Shown: positions 18,321 to 28,558, numbered from the stretch's first letter. The stretch is DNA of 64,000 bases from Lysinibacter sp. HNR (GCF_029760935.1 NZ_CP121684.1:310001-374000); one strand, 5' to 3'. Numbers and translations: made by a program. The notes: generated from the letters alone by a model not told the origin.

Positions 18321-19953
18321 ATGATCACAAAGCGAACGCTTCCACGCGTTTTCTAGCTACTCTGAGCGGTGTTGCAGCCCTGGCTCTTATCGCCGCAGGC
18401 TGCTCTAACGACTCTTCGCGGGGGGGGGGGGGGGGGTAATAGCCTCATTGTCGGTACTACCGATAAAGTTGTCAGCCTTGATCCCGCGGGTGCGTACGAC
18501 AATGCTTCTTTTGTCGTGATGAATCAGGTGTATCCTTTTCTTCTGAACACACCGCTGGGGAGTCCGGATGTTCAACCGGATATCGCTGTCTCCGCTGAGT
18601 TCACCTCACCAACCGAGTACACCGTTGTTCTTAAAGAGGGCCTCACCTTTGCAAACGGCAATGACCTCACCTCCGAGGACGTTAAATTTACGTTTGATCG
18701 GCAGCTAGCGATTAACGACCCTGAGGGGCCGGCATCCCTTCTCTATAACACTGGAGAGTGTTTCCGCTCCCGACGACACCACAGTTGTTTTTACGCTTAA
18801 AGAGGCCAACGATCAGATCTTCCCTCAGGTTCTCTCCAGCCCCGCGGGACCGATAATTGACAAAGACGTCTTCCCCGCAGACAAAATTCTGAGTGATGAC
18901 GAAATCGTTCAGGAAAAGCCCTTTGCGGGTCAATACATCATCACCAGCTACCAGAAGAACACCCTGATCGGATACGAGAGCAACCCCAACTATCAGGGAC
19001 TGCTGGGAGCCCCCAAAACTGATGTGGTCAATACTCGCTACTACACCAGTGCCCCCAACCTGAAGCTTGATATTCAGGAGGGAAACATTGACGTGGCTTT
19101 TCGTAGCCTCTCTCCCACGGACATCGAAGATTTGCGAAATAACGATAGTGTGAACGTGGTGGACGGCCCGGGTGGTGAGATCCGCTACATCGTGTTCAAC
19201 TTCAATACTCAACCGTACGGTGCGTCAACACCCGAGGCCGACTCGGCAAAGGCGCTTGCGGTGCGTCAGGCCGTTGCCGACCTGATCGACCGTGACGAAA
19301 TTGCCCAGGATGTCTACAAGGAAACCTACACCCCTCTCTACTCTTACGTGGCAAGCGGGTTGACCGGGGCGAACGAGTCTCTGAAAGAGCTGTACGGTGA
19401 CAAGCAGGGTGGTCCCGATGCGGCAGTGGCCAAGGCGCGTCTTGAGGCGGCAGGGGTGCAGATTCCGGTAGAGCTGAGTCTGCAGTACAGCAACGACCAC
19501 TATGGCCCATCGTCCGGCGACGAGTATGCCCTTATCAAAGATCAGCTAGAGGCCGACGGCCTCTTTTCGGTTGACCTGCAAACAACGGAGTGGGTGCAGT
19601 ACTCTAAAGATCGCACCTCAGATGTCTACCCCGCCTATCAGCTCGGCTGGTTTCCCGACTACTCCGACTCTGATAGCTACCTCACCCCCTTCTTCCTCAC
19701 GGATAATTTCCTGATGAACCACTACGACAATCCCGAGGTAAACAACCTTATTGTTCAGCAAGCCACTACGGCCGATCGCGACGCACGCGTTGCCCTCATT
19801 GAGCAGATCCAGAAGAGCGTTGCGGCTGATCTCTCGACCGTTCCGTATCTCCAGGGTGATCAGGTTGCTATCACGGGAACCGATGTTCTTGGTGCGGCGG
19901 ACACCCTCGACGCGTCGTTTAAGTTCCGCTACGGAGCCCTCTCCAAGAACTAA
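18321..19953 (+). pseudogene. Peptide/oligopeptide ABC substrate-binding lipoprotein, with frame lesions
   Basis: Joined over three frame changes it is a normal family-5 solute-binding lipoprotein: MITKRTLPRVF, then LATLSGVAALALIAAGCSNDSS (lipobox AAGC), then SLIVGTTDKVVSLDPAGAYDN and PDIAVSAEFTSPTEYTVVLKEGLTFANG, then SVSAPDDTTVVFTLKEAN and onward to 19953. The lesions are one base missing near the T4 run at 18349 (TAG stop at 18354), a G17 tract at 18420 that is one G too long for the lipoprotein frame, and one extra base (or two missing) near 18745-18752. The rest of the operon is largely intact. Either a decaying gene, phase variation at the G tract, or sequence errors. Confidence 0.75.
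18420..18436 (+). repeat. Homopolymer of 17 G within the lipoprotein gene
   Basis: 17 consecutive G just after the lipobox Cys codon and its SNDSS linker. With 16 (or 13, 19) G the signal peptide joins the downstream frame; with 17 it hits TAATAG at once. Such tracts are slip-prone in vivo and also error-prone in sequencing. Confidence 0.85.
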
Positions 19954-20040
19954 TCGCCGGATAAGCGGTTGATACGGGGTAGGCGGTTTTTGGGAGTTAC
20001 CGCCCACCCCAAATACGAGAACATACACGTTCAGACCGGA

Positions 20041-21145
20041 ATGGAACCCATGTCTTCAGATCACTCGGGCACGGTGGCAACCACGGTTCAGCCACCACAA
20101 AAGCCCGTAAAAACAACAAAGAATCACGGGCTTGGCAGATATATTATTGTGCGGGCACTCCTCATCATCCCCACCATTTTTATTCTGGTCACCGTTGTTT
20201 TTTTTGCTGATGCGTGCCACGGGTGACCCGCTCACCGCGGCACTCGGGGGGCGCCTCTCCAGCGATCAGCTTGCGGAGCGTATCCACGCGGCCGGTTATG
20301 ATCGGCCCCTCATCGTGCAGTACTTGGAATACCTGGGGCAGGTTTTTACGGGTGACTTTGGAACCACCCTCAGCGATAATCAACCGGTCACGCAGGTGCT
20401 TCTCACCTACGGGCTGGCAACGGTGGAGCTTGCCTTTTACGCCCTCATCGTTGCCCTCATCGTGGGGATTCCCCTGGGCATGCTCGCGGCATATCGGCGC
20501 GATCGGTTCACGGACGCGGGTCTACGGATCTTTGCCATCCTCTGCTACGCAACTCCGGTTTTCTTTGCCGGGCTGTTATTAAAGCTGATTTTTTCAGTGT
20601 GGCTGAAGGCGCTGCCCGTCGCGGGACGTGCCTCTACCTCCGCCGAGCTCCACATGCAGATGCTGCCCAACAAGACGGGGATATACCTCATCGATGCGAT
20701 ACAGACGGGCAACTCCGCAATCATCGCCGACGTGGTGCTGCACGCCGTCCTACCGGGAATCGCCCTGGGGCTTCTCACTGCGGGGGTGTTTCTCCGCCTG
20801 GTACGCACCAATATGATCAGCACGCTTACAACGGAATATGTTGGTGCGGCAAGGTCTCGGGGAGTGGTAGAGTTTCGCCTGGTGCGTAAACACGCCTATC
20901 GGCCGGCCCTAATCCCCATTATTACCGTGATGGGAATGCAAATTGCGATGTTGCTGGGTGGTGCTGTGCTCACCGAAACCACATTTGAGTGGAAGGGGCT
21001 GGGGTTCCAACTCGCTCAGTACCTGCAAGCCCGTGACTTTGTTGCGGTTCAGGGGATTGTTGCACTCCTTGCGGTTGTAGTGGCTGTGACCAATTTTTTG
21101 GTTGACATCATCGCGGCGCTTATCGATCCGAGAGTGAGGTACTAG
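20041..21145 (+). CDS. Peptide ABC transporter permease (DppB/OppB-like), frameshifted in a T8 run
   Basis: The N-terminal part (from ATG 20041 or 20050) reads ...GLGRYIIVRALLIIPTIFILVTVVFF and then goes out of frame at the T8 run (20198-20205). One more T restores FFLLMRATGDPLTAALGGRLSSDQLAERIHAAGYDRPLIVQYLEYLGQ, the classic DppB beginning. The remaining ~310 residues are intact, with six membrane segments and the EAA loop YVGAARSRGV. It forms the channel with the next gene product. As given, translation would need a frameshift or a start inside the second frame. Confidence 0.75.
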
Positions 21146-21146
21146 C

Positions 21147-22346
21147 GTGTCTCTTTCCCCATCGCAGACAGACGCTGTTTCTGTTCCGTCGTCACAGCCC
21201 GCAAAGCCCTCCTTATTTCTGCGCCTCCCGGTGATTCGCCAGTTCGTGCAGAGCATGGGGTGGCAGAGGGTTATGCTGCTCGTAGGTCTCAGCCTCACGG
21301 GAGTCTTTGTGCTGACGGCTCTTTTTGCGCCGATCATCGCGCCCTACGGGTTCGCTCAGAGGCGGGACGCCGCAGGAACTTTTGGGCCGCAACAGCCGCC
21401 CAGCCCCGAACACATCTGGGGGACAACCGTTGGTGGGTATGACGTTTTTTCCCGCGTGATCTGGGGTGCACAGACAGCACTGCTGGTCATCGTGGTTGCC
21501 GTTATCCTCTCGCTCTTTCTCGGGGTTTTTCTGGGGCTGGTATCCGGTTATTTTGGCGGATGGTTTGATCGAATTCTTGTGGTGCTGTGCGACGCCATCT
21601 ATGCTTTCCCGTCGTTGCTGCTCGCTATCGTGATGTCGATTGTTATTAGCGGTGGACAGTCCAGCATGTGGGGTGGGATTTTTGCCGCCGCTATTTCCAT
21701 CACCGTGGTGTTTGTGCCCCAGTATTTCCGTGTGATCCGAGCCGAAACCGTGCGTATTAAGACCGAAGCGTACGTTGAGTCTGCGCGTGTTGTTGGTGCG
21801 AGCAGCCCACGAATCATGTTCCGCCACGTCTTGCGTAACGCCACCCGCACCCTGCCCCTGATCTTTACGCTTAACTCGTCAGAGGCGATCCTCACCCTTG
21901 CAGGACTCGGTTTTCTTGGTTTTGGAATTGAACCAACGGCCGCAGCGGAATGGGGCTACGACCTGAACAAATCGATTTCGGACGTTTCCACCGGTATCTG
22001 GTGGACCGCGCTTTTCCCCGGTCTTGCGATTGTTCTTGTGGTGTTGGGCATCACCCTGGTGGGTGAAAGCCTCAACGACCTGGCCGATCCGCGGCTGCGG
22101 GGTCGCCGTGCCGTTAAACGGGCGATTGGTCGCAGATCCCCGCTATCTCAGGTTAGTAGCTCCTCTGGGAATAAAGGCCGGGATCCCGTGCAGCACGGGG
22201 AGCACAATCTCTCCAACCATAGAGACGATGATCTTCCTGATCACAGGGGTGACGATCCTTCCCGCTACAGGGGTGACGGTAGCGACGCATCGGAAAATAA
22301 AGCATCCGCTAGAGAAAACAGTCGAGAGAACGGGGAGCGGTCATGA
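21147..22346 (+). CDS. Peptide ABC transporter permease (DppC/OppC-like)
   Basis: 399 residues from GTG 21147, one base after the previous stop. The N-terminal OppC domain (LVGLSLTGVFVLTALFAPIIAPYG) and the permease part carry the EAA loop YVESARVVGASSPRIMFRHVLRN and the end LNDLADPRLRGR. About 65 residues past this usual end is an unusual acidic/basic tail with imperfect repeats (HRDDDLPDHRGDDPSRYRGDG). It overlaps the ATPase gene by 4 bases (ATGA). Confidence 0.9.
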   Translation: MSLSPSQTDAVSVPSSQPAKPSLFLRLPVIRQFVQSMGWQRVMLLVGLSLTGVFVLTALFAPIIAPYGFAQRRDAAGTFGPQQPPSPEHIWGTTVGGYDVFSRVIWGAQTALLVIVVAVILSLFLGVFLGLVSGYFGGWFDRILVVLCDAIYAFPSLLLAIVMSIVISGGQSSMWGGIFAAAISITVVFVPQYFRVIRAETVRIKTEAYVESARVVGASSPRIMFRHVLRNATRTLPLIFTLNSSEAILTLAGLGFLGFGIEPTAAAEWGYDLNKSISDVSTGIWWTALFPGLAIVLVVLGITLVGESLNDLADPRLRGRRAVKRAIGRRSPLSQVSSSSGNKGRDPVQHGEHNLSNHRDDDLPDHRGDDPSRYRGDGSDASENKASARENSRENGERS

Positions 22347-24085
22347 CACAGCCCACCACACCCAACGCGGCTGATGCCTTCGGGGTCGAGCGTGGATCCA
22401 CCGAAAAAGATATCGTGTCGATCTCTCATCTTTCGGTTTCTTTTGCAACCGATATGGGGGAGGTCACGGCGGTTGACGATGTGTCGTTGGCCGTGCGTTC
22501 GGGGGAAATCCTGGCGGTTGTGGGGGAGAGCGGCAGTGGTAAAACCGTCACCGCCAAGACCATTCTGGGGCTGCTCCCTGAAACGGCTACGACTGCGGGC
22601 GCGGTCTTATTGCACAATCGTGAGAAAAACATCACCTCTGACGTGATTACACTCAGCAAGAAGAGGTTACGGGAGATTCGCGGAAGTGATGTTTCGATGG
22701 TGTTTCAGGAACCCTCTACCGCGCTGAACCCCGTATACACGGTCGGCTGGCAGATAGCCGAGGGAATCCGCGCCCACACGAGGGTGAGCAGAAAAGAGGC
22801 GAGGGAACAAGTCATTGAGATTATGCGTCGAGTGGGCATCCCAGAGCCCGAGGAGCGCGTGGACTATTACCCGCACCAATTTTCGGGGGGACAAAAACAG
22901 CGCATCATCATTGCGATGGCCCTCGTGCTCAACCCTGGCCTGATCGTTGCCGACGAGCCCACCACAGCCCTCGACGTGACCGTGCAGGCTGAAATTCTTG
23001 ATCTGCTTCGCCGCTGCCGGGACGAGTTTGGTGCCGCCATTGTGCTCATTACACACAATATGGGGGTTGTTGCCGACCTGGCGGATCGTGTTGCGGTGAT
23101 GTATCGCGGGGAACTGGTGGAGCAGGCGGGGGTGAAAGAACTTTTTGCCTCTCCGCGGGAGCAATACACACGTGAGCTATTGGCCGCGGTACCCAAGATC
23201 GGGGTCGGGCCCGCGCTCGCCGCGGAACGAGCAGCCGCCCGTGAGCCGGGGTGGAACGAAAAACCGCCCCTCGTGGTTGCGCGCGACCTGCACATAGAGT
23301 TTCCGGGACGCCTGGGACGTAGCGGCTTTGTGGCGGTTGATGGAATCAGTTTTGAGATCCGACGCGGAGAGGTTCTGGGTCTGGTGGGCGAGTCGGGTTC
23401 GGGTAAAACCACGACGGGACGAGCGATAGCCGGGCTGAACCGGGTGACGGGCGGTTCTCTCCGTGTGCTCGGATACGAGATGCGGGGGATGCGTGAGAGA
23501 GCGTTTAAGAAGTTCCGTAAAGATATTGGATTTGTATTCCAAGACCCCGCTTCAAGCTTTAACCCTCTGCTTACGGTAGCTGAGTGTGTTGCGGAGCCCC
23601 TGGTGGTTCACGGTAGAGCTGCGCACGCATCGGATGCCCGGTCCAGGGTGAACGATCTCTTGGAAGCGGTGCAACTTCCGCGTTCCTACGGCGATCGTTA
23701 CCCGCACGAATTGAGCGGTGGTCAGCGGCAGCGGGCAAGCCTGGCGCGTGCTCTCGCTCTAGAACCGCAGCTTCTGATTGCCGATGAGCCAACCTCGGCC
23801 CTAGACGTATCGGTGCAGGCCCGTGTGTTAGAGCTCTTCTCCGAGCTGCAGAGAGAGCTCGGCTTTGCCTGCCTCTTTATTAGTCACGACCTCGCCGTTG
23901 TTGACCTACTCGCCGACCGGATCGCGGTTCTGTATCACGGTAAGCTGGTGGAGGAGGGGCCGGGTTCCCAGGTGCTGGTACATCCGCACCATCCCTACAC
24001 CCAGCGGCTCTTGGCCTCTCTTCCGGTTCCAGATCCGGTTCTCCAGGCCGCGAGGCGAGAAAAACTGCGGGCCCTGTCTGAATGA
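22343..24085 (+). CDS. Fused two-domain peptide ABC transporter ATPase (DppD-DppF type)
   Basis: 580 residues with two complete ABC domains. Domain 1 (about 20-290): Walker A GESGSGKT, signature FSGGQKQR, Walker B LIVADEPTTALD. Domain 2 (about 305-575): GESGSGKT, LSGGQRQR, LLIADEPTSALD. Each ends with the oligopeptide-transporter C-terminal segment (ASPREQYTRELLAAVP; VHPHHPYTQRLLASLPVPDP). The DppD-DppF fusion is common in actinobacteria. It powers the neighbouring permeases. The intact state contrasts with the damaged binding protein at the start of the operon. Confidence 0.92.
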   Translation: MTQPTTPNAADAFGVERGSTEKDIVSISHLSVSFATDMGEVTAVDDVSLAVRSGEILAVVGESGSGKTVTAKTILGLLPETATTAGAVLLHNREKNITSDVITLSKKRLREIRGSDVSMVFQEPSTALNPVYTVGWQIAEGIRAHTRVSRKEAREQVIEIMRRVGIPEPEERVDYYPHQFSGGQKQRIIIAMALVLNPGLIVADEPTTALDVTVQAEILDLLRRCRDEFGAAIVLITHNMGVVADLADRVAVMYRGELVEQAGVKELFASPREQYTRELLAAVPKIGVGPALAAERAAAREPGWNEKPPLVVARDLHIEFPGRLGRSGFVAVDGISFEIRRGEVLGLVGESGSGKTTTGRAIAGLNRVTGGSLRVLGYEMRGMRERAFKKFRKDIGFVFQDPASSFNPLLTVAECVAEPLVVHGRAAHASDARSRVNDLLEAVQLPRSYGDRYPHELSGGQRQRASLARALALEPQLLIADEPTSALDVSVQARVLELFSELQRELGFACLFISHDLAVVDLLADRIAVLYHGKLVEEGPGSQVLVHPHHPYTQRLLASLPVPDPVLQAARREKLRALSE

Positions 24086-24136
24086 TCCGAGCGTGGCCGC
24101 GGGCCGACTGTATTGCCCCGGTGGCGGAGCGCGGAG

Positions 24137-25126
24137 CTAGGCGGGTATCAATCCCAAAGCTTTCACCGCATTGTGCTCCTCGAGGAGTTCGTTCACGGAC
24201 GCCTCAATACGTTCTCGAGAGAAGAGATCAATCGTAAGCCCCTGAACTATCTTCCACGAACCGTCGACGCTGCGAGCCGGAAACGAGGAGACTATCCCCT
24301 CGGGAATTCCATACGAGCCGTCGGAGGGGAGCGCCACAGAGGTCCAGCGCTGAGGGGTGCCGGATATCCAATCACGCATGTGGTCAATGGCGGCGTTAGC
24401 CGCGCTCGCTGCTGAGGAAGAGCCTCGTGTGTTGATGATCTCTGCTCCTCGCTGCGCCACGCGACGAATGTATTCTCCCCGAGCCCACAGCGGATCTAGC
24501 GTGTCGAGTGCCGGTGCGTTGGATATGGTTGCGTGGCTCAGATCGGGGTATTGTGTGGCGGAGTGATTTCCCCACACCGTGATTCCGTTGATTTCGGAGA
24601 CATGTACCCGTGCTTCCTGGGCAAGAATGCCGATGGCTCGATTGTGGTCAAGGCGAGTGAGTGCGGTGAAACGCTCGGGGGGTACGTCGGGAGCATTGTG
24701 CTGGGCGATGAGAGCGTTTGTGTTGGCGGGGTTTCCCACAACGATTACGCGGATGTTATCGTCTGCGTGATCGTTAATCGCCCGGCCCTGGGGCCCAAAG
24801 ATACCACCGTTCGCCTGGAGTAGGTCTGCTCTCTCCATGCCCGCTGTGCGGGGGCGTGCACCCACAAGAAAGGCTACGCTGGCTCCCTCAAAGGCTGCGT
24901 TTGGATCCGTGAAAATATCAACGCTGTGCAGCAGGGGAAACGCGCAATCGGTGAGTTCGAGGGCGACTCCTTCGGCGGCTTGAAGCCCCTGTGGGACTTC
25001 AAGTAGTCTCAGCCTGACGGACTGTTGCGACCCGAGGAGAGCACCGGAGGCTATGCGGAAGAGGGCGGCGTAGCCAATTTGCCCTCCGGCTCCTGTGAGG
25101 GTGATGGTTACTGGTTGTGCACTCAT
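24137..25126 (-). CDS. mdh: Malate dehydrogenase
   Basis: 329 residues from ATG 25126 ([28 protein letters not shown]); the frame is open upstream but earlier starts lack support. NAD-binding GAGGQIGY, substrate arginines in [19 protein letters not shown] and the catalytic His in [11 protein letters not shown] are all present. It oxidises malate to oxaloacetate in the TCA cycle. The length and the [12 protein letters not shown] end fit actinobacterial enzymes. Monocistronic and convergent to the dpp operon. Confidence 0.96.
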   Translation of the reverse strand: MSAQPVTITLTGAGGQIGYAALFRIASGALLGSQQSVRLRLLEVPQGLQAAEGVALELTDCAFPLLHSVDIFTDPNAAFEGASVAFLVGARPRTAGMERADLLQANGGIFGPQGRAINDHADDNIRVIVVGNPANTNALIAQHNAPDVPPERFTALTRLDHNRAIGILAQEARVHVSEINGITVWGNHSATQYPDLSHATISNAPALDTLDPLWARGEYIRRVAQRGAEIINTRGSSSAASAANAAIDHMRDWISGTPQRWTSVALPSDGSYGIPEGIVSSFPARSVDGSWKIVQGLTIDLFSRERIEASVNELLEEHNAVKALGLIPA

Positions 25127-25406
25127 GGATTTAGTATAGGTAGTCTGCACACTGCCGGGGAATTGGCCGGGTTGCGATGGAGTTGCACCGGTTATCAATC
25201 TATTCGGGAGCATCACGGTCGCGGCAGTTGGGCGTGTGATCGCCCGTAGAAGTTGGGTTGCGCGCAGAGGCAAGAGATAAGCATGATAGATGCCGGTTGG
25301 TATTATTGATTCATCCCGTGTCTTCTACTTCACGGGGTACTTCCTTGCCCAGATCCATGTGCAAAAGCGCGATTCTGACAGCTCTCCAATGCGGAATTCA
25401 GGCTCG
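25127..25406. other. Intergenic between mdh and the HxlR gene
   Basis: No gene recognised. It contains the mdh promoter and the 3' end of the HxlR gene. Confidence 0.4.
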
Positions 25407-25796
25407 CTAGGATGGTATTGACTCGGCCACGTGGACACCTTGCGATGCTGCCCACGAGTAACCCCAATGGCTCATGGCGTTGATGAGCGGTCGTAATGTC
25501 TCACCCAGCGGCGTGAGAGCGTATTCGACTCTTGGCGGAACCTCGGGGAAGACGGTTCGACGTACCAGGCCGTCTCCCTCAAGTTCGCGTAGCTGTCTAG
25601 TAAGAACGCGGTCAGTGATGTCACCAACTTCGCGGCGCAGCTCTCCGTAGCGAAGTGTGCGGTCAAGTAGCAGTTCGACAATCGTGAGCTTCCAGGCCCC
25701 ACCGACGACGCTTACTGTTACCTCAACTGGACAGACACTGAGCGCGTGTCGAATTGATTCTCGCATAACACTATCCAATCTGTAAGTATTTGACAA
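25407..25796 (-). CDS. HxlR-family transcriptional regulator
   Basis: 129 residues with the winged-helix HxlR pattern: CPVEVTVSVVGGAWKLTIVELLLDRTLRYGELRREVGDITDRVLTRQLRELEGDGLVRRTVFPEVPPRVEYALTPLGETL. The start overlaps the divergent MFS reading frame, so the intergenic region is very short. HxlR proteins usually control an adjacent divergent oxidoreductase or exporter. Here those neighbours (25844-27205) are partly decayed. Confidence 0.88.
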   Translation of the reverse strand: MSNTYRLDSVMRESIRHALSVCPVEVTVSVVGGAWKLTIVELLLDRTLRYGELRREVGDITDRVLTRQLRELEGDGLVRRTVFPEVPPRVEYALTPLGETLRPLINAMSHWGYSWAASQGVHVAESIPS

Positions 25797-25843
25797 TAAA
25801 GTGCATACTTACGTCTTCGTCATTTGCATGCTTGAATCGTTAC

Positions 25844-26632
25844 ATGCCTTCCTGCGAAACACCAGAGCAAGCTGTGGGGTGTCGACTGCGTATGCTGGTG
25901 GTGTTCTTTCTTATTCCTGGTGTCGCGATGGCATCGTGGGTTACTCGAACACCGACGATCCGGGATGAGATCGGGCCTTCGTTTGCTGAGATGGCCATAG
26001 CGCTTTTCGGCCTGTCACCAAGTTCGCTTCTCGGAGTACTGGGGTCGAGGCGGCTTGTTGCTCGGTTTGGCACGAAATGTACATCGGTGATCGGTCTCTG
26101 GTTCGCTGTCGCATCGCTCGTGATGATTCCTGTAGGCAACGTCTGTGGTAGCGCTGTTGTCGTTGCAACAGGACTCGGCCTGTTTGGCCTTGGTATGGGA
26201 ATATGTGAAATTGCCATCAATATCGACGGTGCAGAGGTCGAACGTCTTTTGGGGCGTTTAGTGATGTACGTCTTGCAGGTTAGCTACAGTCTGGGCCTAT
26301 TGATAGGTGCTCGCGCCGGATTCGGTTTGAATGCGTTAAACGTTCCGGTTTCTCTGCATCTGCCTGTCCTTGCAGGCGCTATCGTGCCAGCCATCTTCGT
26401 CTTTCAGCAAGATATTTCTCGCAAGCTTAGTGTCCGTCACGTCAACGATGAGCACAATGTCTCCCATTCAAGTGCGTGGCGTGATTATAGGTTATTTCTC
26501 ATTGGTCTTCTTCTAACTGACTATTTCACCTCTTTATTCCGTACATCTTTATTCCGTACATCTGAAACCCAAGGAGATAATCATGTCCATTTCATCCGGT
26601 ATCAACGACGTCCCCTTCTCTGTTGGTGTTGA
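25844..26632 (+). pseudogene. MFS transporter, C-terminally truncated
   Basis: From ATG 25844 the frame encodes about seven membrane segments, with PTIRDEIGPSFAEMAIALFGLSPSSLLG and the MFS loop SRRLVARFGTK, similar to the YbjJ-type MFS group. It breaks off at LLLTDYF, where a short direct repeat (TTATTCCGTACATCT twice, ~26534-26563) precedes unrelated sequence running into the cupin gene. The second half of the transporter is missing, so it is probably non-functional. The direct repeat may mark the deletion junction. Confidence 0.7.
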
Positions 26633-26966
26633 CTCAGTCGTTCTCGAACCAGAGCTCACCTTTCCTGGTGAGGTTCTTGAAGGCGACCCGAGGATGACGA
26701 TTGGTGAGATTTGGGAGTCTGCAGACCGCACCCAGTGGCGCGGTATCTGGCAGGTCGAGCCGGGGAAGTTCACCTGGACATTCCCCGGAGACGAGTTTTT
26801 CGTAGTGACCTCCGGTCACGCCACCGTCGAACGTGAGAATGGTGAACCGCTAGAGCTGGTTGCCGGGATGGTCGCCATTTTCAACCCAGGAGACGTCACC
26901 ACTTGGACAGTGCACGAAACTCTTCGCAAGGCACTGCATCTCGGCGGCCTCCCCGAGACTGCCTGA
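26583..26966 (+). CDS. Cupin-domain protein
   Basis: 127 residues from ATG 26583 with AAGGAGATAATC just upstream. A small single-domain cupin of the DUF861/EutQ-like type: IWESADRTQWRGIWQVEPGKFTWTFPGDEFFVVTSGHATVERENGEPLELVAGMVAIFNPGDVTTWTV. The first motif has F instead of a metal His, so metal binding is uncertain. Such proteins commonly sit next to HxlR regulators and NAD(P)H quinone oxidoreductases, as here. Function unknown. Confidence 0.8.
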   Translation: MSISSGINDVPFSVGVDSVVLEPELTFPGEVLEGDPRMTIGEIWESADRTQWRGIWQVEPGKFTWTFPGDEFFVVTSGHATVERENGEPLELVAGMVAIFNPGDVTTWTVHETLRKALHLGGLPETA

Positions 26967-27010
26967 TCACTGCACACGTTCCGACTAAAGACAGGAAGCG
27001 CAACGTAGAA

Positions 27011-27205
27011 ATGTCCACTAAACACGTCCTCGTAGTCTGGGAGCACCCTCGTACAAACTCACTCACCTCAGCAATTGCGGGTGACGTCATTGCAGAACCC
27101 ACCGTCAAAGGTCTAGAAGTTGATGTACTTGACCTCTATCGTGACTGTTTCAATCCCGTGCGGGCGACGGGATCAGAACGGTGTTACGAGCTCATCGGGG
27201 GATGA
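27011..27205 (+). pseudogene. NAD(P)H quinone oxidoreductase-like flavodoxin, N-terminal fragment
   Basis: 64 residues from ATG 27011: MSTKHVLVVWEHPRTNSLTSAIAGDVI...VDVLDLYRDCFNPV resembles the start of the KefF/NQO1-type flavodoxin fold (usually ~200 residues), then stops early at 27205. Remnant of an oxidoreductase probably once regulated by the HxlR protein. Confidence 0.6.
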
Positions 27206-27808
27206 GCGAGAGTCGCATGAAGCGAGCCGCGGAATGGTTCCTCACACTGAGAAGAAGACACACTCGACCGGTCATCCACTATCTTGTGCGATAAGCCCCT
27301 CTTTTAATACCAAGAAAGGAGCCGGGGAATGTTCCCCGACTCCCATCCTGCACCAAGAGGGTCTTGCAATCACTAATCGCTGATAACACTTTAAGCGTTC
27401 AACGTCCCACAAGAATATAACAGAATCATAACGGACACCAGTTATGGTCTTGTGATCTATCGATTTTCTCAGGGACCTCTCGGTTAGTGAGGAGCTTGGG
27501 GGTAAGACGTTGGAATCATCCCGAAGTAGGATGCCTCTGGTACGTTTGATTGATGTGGGGCAGGGTTCCCCGATGCTGAACTTAGTACTATGAATCTCTA
27601 CGCACCTGAACCAGCAGTCCAGGGTTCTGAGGCCCAGGCATCTAACCCAGCAAACATTGTATTCACCGGAATTGTCTCAATTGATGTAACCGATGTGTTC
27701 GGAGTGAACAATCCGGTACCCGAGTGACCGGGCAGGTTTTCACCGTATAAAACCGTGTGAAGAACGAGCAGACAGCGGGATAGGATTCTGGTCTCTTGAG
27801 GAGGAAAA
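27206..27808. other. Gene-poor stretch
   Basis: No gene I can support. There is an imperfect hairpin at 27318-27343 (GGAG.CGGGGA / TCCCCG.CTCC) without a T tract. A 45-codon + frame at 27590-27727 has no SD and no recognised relative. Confidence 0.4.
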
Positions 27809-28558
27809 CTAGAACAGATCTGGGCTGGGGGTGCTGCTGTGTCGGATTGATACGTCCGCGTGGCGGTCAAATCGATAACCTACGCCACGAACCGTGCGAA
27901 CGATGTCTTGGTAGTCCCCCAGCTTAACTCGCAGGCGTCGTACGTGAACATCAATGGTTCGTTCGCTGGGAATCTCCTCGTCTTTTGCATCGTCCCACAG
28001 CCCACTAATAAGTTCGTGGCGTTCTATCGTTTGGCCCTCGCGAAGCACCAAGAACTGAATTAGTTCAAACTCTTTGTAGGTGAGTGAGACGGGATTGTTA
28101 TCGAGCAACAAGCGTTTGCGGGAGAGATCGATGACAACACCGTCACGGGCGCGATCCAGATCGAGATCAACCTCGGGCTTGCGGTGGCGGGCAACTGCTG
28201 CCGGATCGCCGAGAGCAAGCCTCACAACGTCAACATCGCGACCACCCGTTTGTTCTGGGGCCAGTGCAACTGCCGCATAGGTTTCTGACCCGGGTGCAAT
28301 GTGGGCGGTGAGCTGCTTGAGAGCCTCAACAATCGCCCCGAGGGAGGTTTCTGCGTCTGCGGCTTTATCTTCGTCAAAGCCGACATAGAAGGCAAATCCC
28401 CTGGCTTCCGTTCCGGCGGGTACTGCACGGATGTTGGGGGTTGCTGGGGCGGGTGATGCGAGGTCGGGACGGGCGGAAGCTATGCTTTGTGGGCGGAAAG
28501 CCCTGGTTTTTTCGTGGGTGTGTGAAGTGGTCTGGGTGGTTGTGGTGATGAGTGACAT
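27809..28558 (-). CDS. Winged-helix (OmpR/PhoB-type) DNA-binding protein without receiver domain
   Basis: 249 residues. The N-terminal ~140 residues are low-complexity followed by an unassigned domain (ARGFAFYVGFDEDKAADAETSLGAIVEALKQLTAHI...TYAAVALAPEQTGGRDVDVVRLAL), not a phosphoreceiver. The C-terminal part is a PhoB-like winged helix (VVIDLSRKRLLLDNNPVSLTYKEFELIQFLVLREGQTIERHELISGLW ... RTIDVHVRRLRVKLGDYQDIVRTVRGVGYRF). This architecture is familiar from Microbacteriaceae. It is preceded by a 33-residue Cys-containing ORF with its own promoter and a ~200-nt leader, suggesting control by attenuation (inference). Confidence 0.85.
   Translation of the reverse strand: MSLITTTTQTTSHTHEKTRAFRPQSIASARPDLASPAPATPNIRAVPAGTEARGFAFYVGFDEDKAADAETSLGAIVEALKQLTAHIAPGSETYAAVALAPEQTGGRDVDVVRLALGDPAAVARHRKPEVDLDLDRARDGVVIDLSRKRLLLDNNPVSLTYKEFELIQFLVLREGQTIERHELISGLWDDAKDEEIPSERTIDVHVRRLRVKLGDYQDIVRTVRGVGYRFDRHADVSIRHSSTPSPDLF

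Noticed and set aside
27590-27727. 45-codon plus-strand frame MNLYAPEPAVQG...
   Set aside because: No ribosome site or context; could be a decayed gene end but I cannot support it.
27598-27870. 90-residue minus-strand ORF
   Set aside because: Overlaps the end of the winged-helix gene, lacks an SD and resembles nothing; likely chance.
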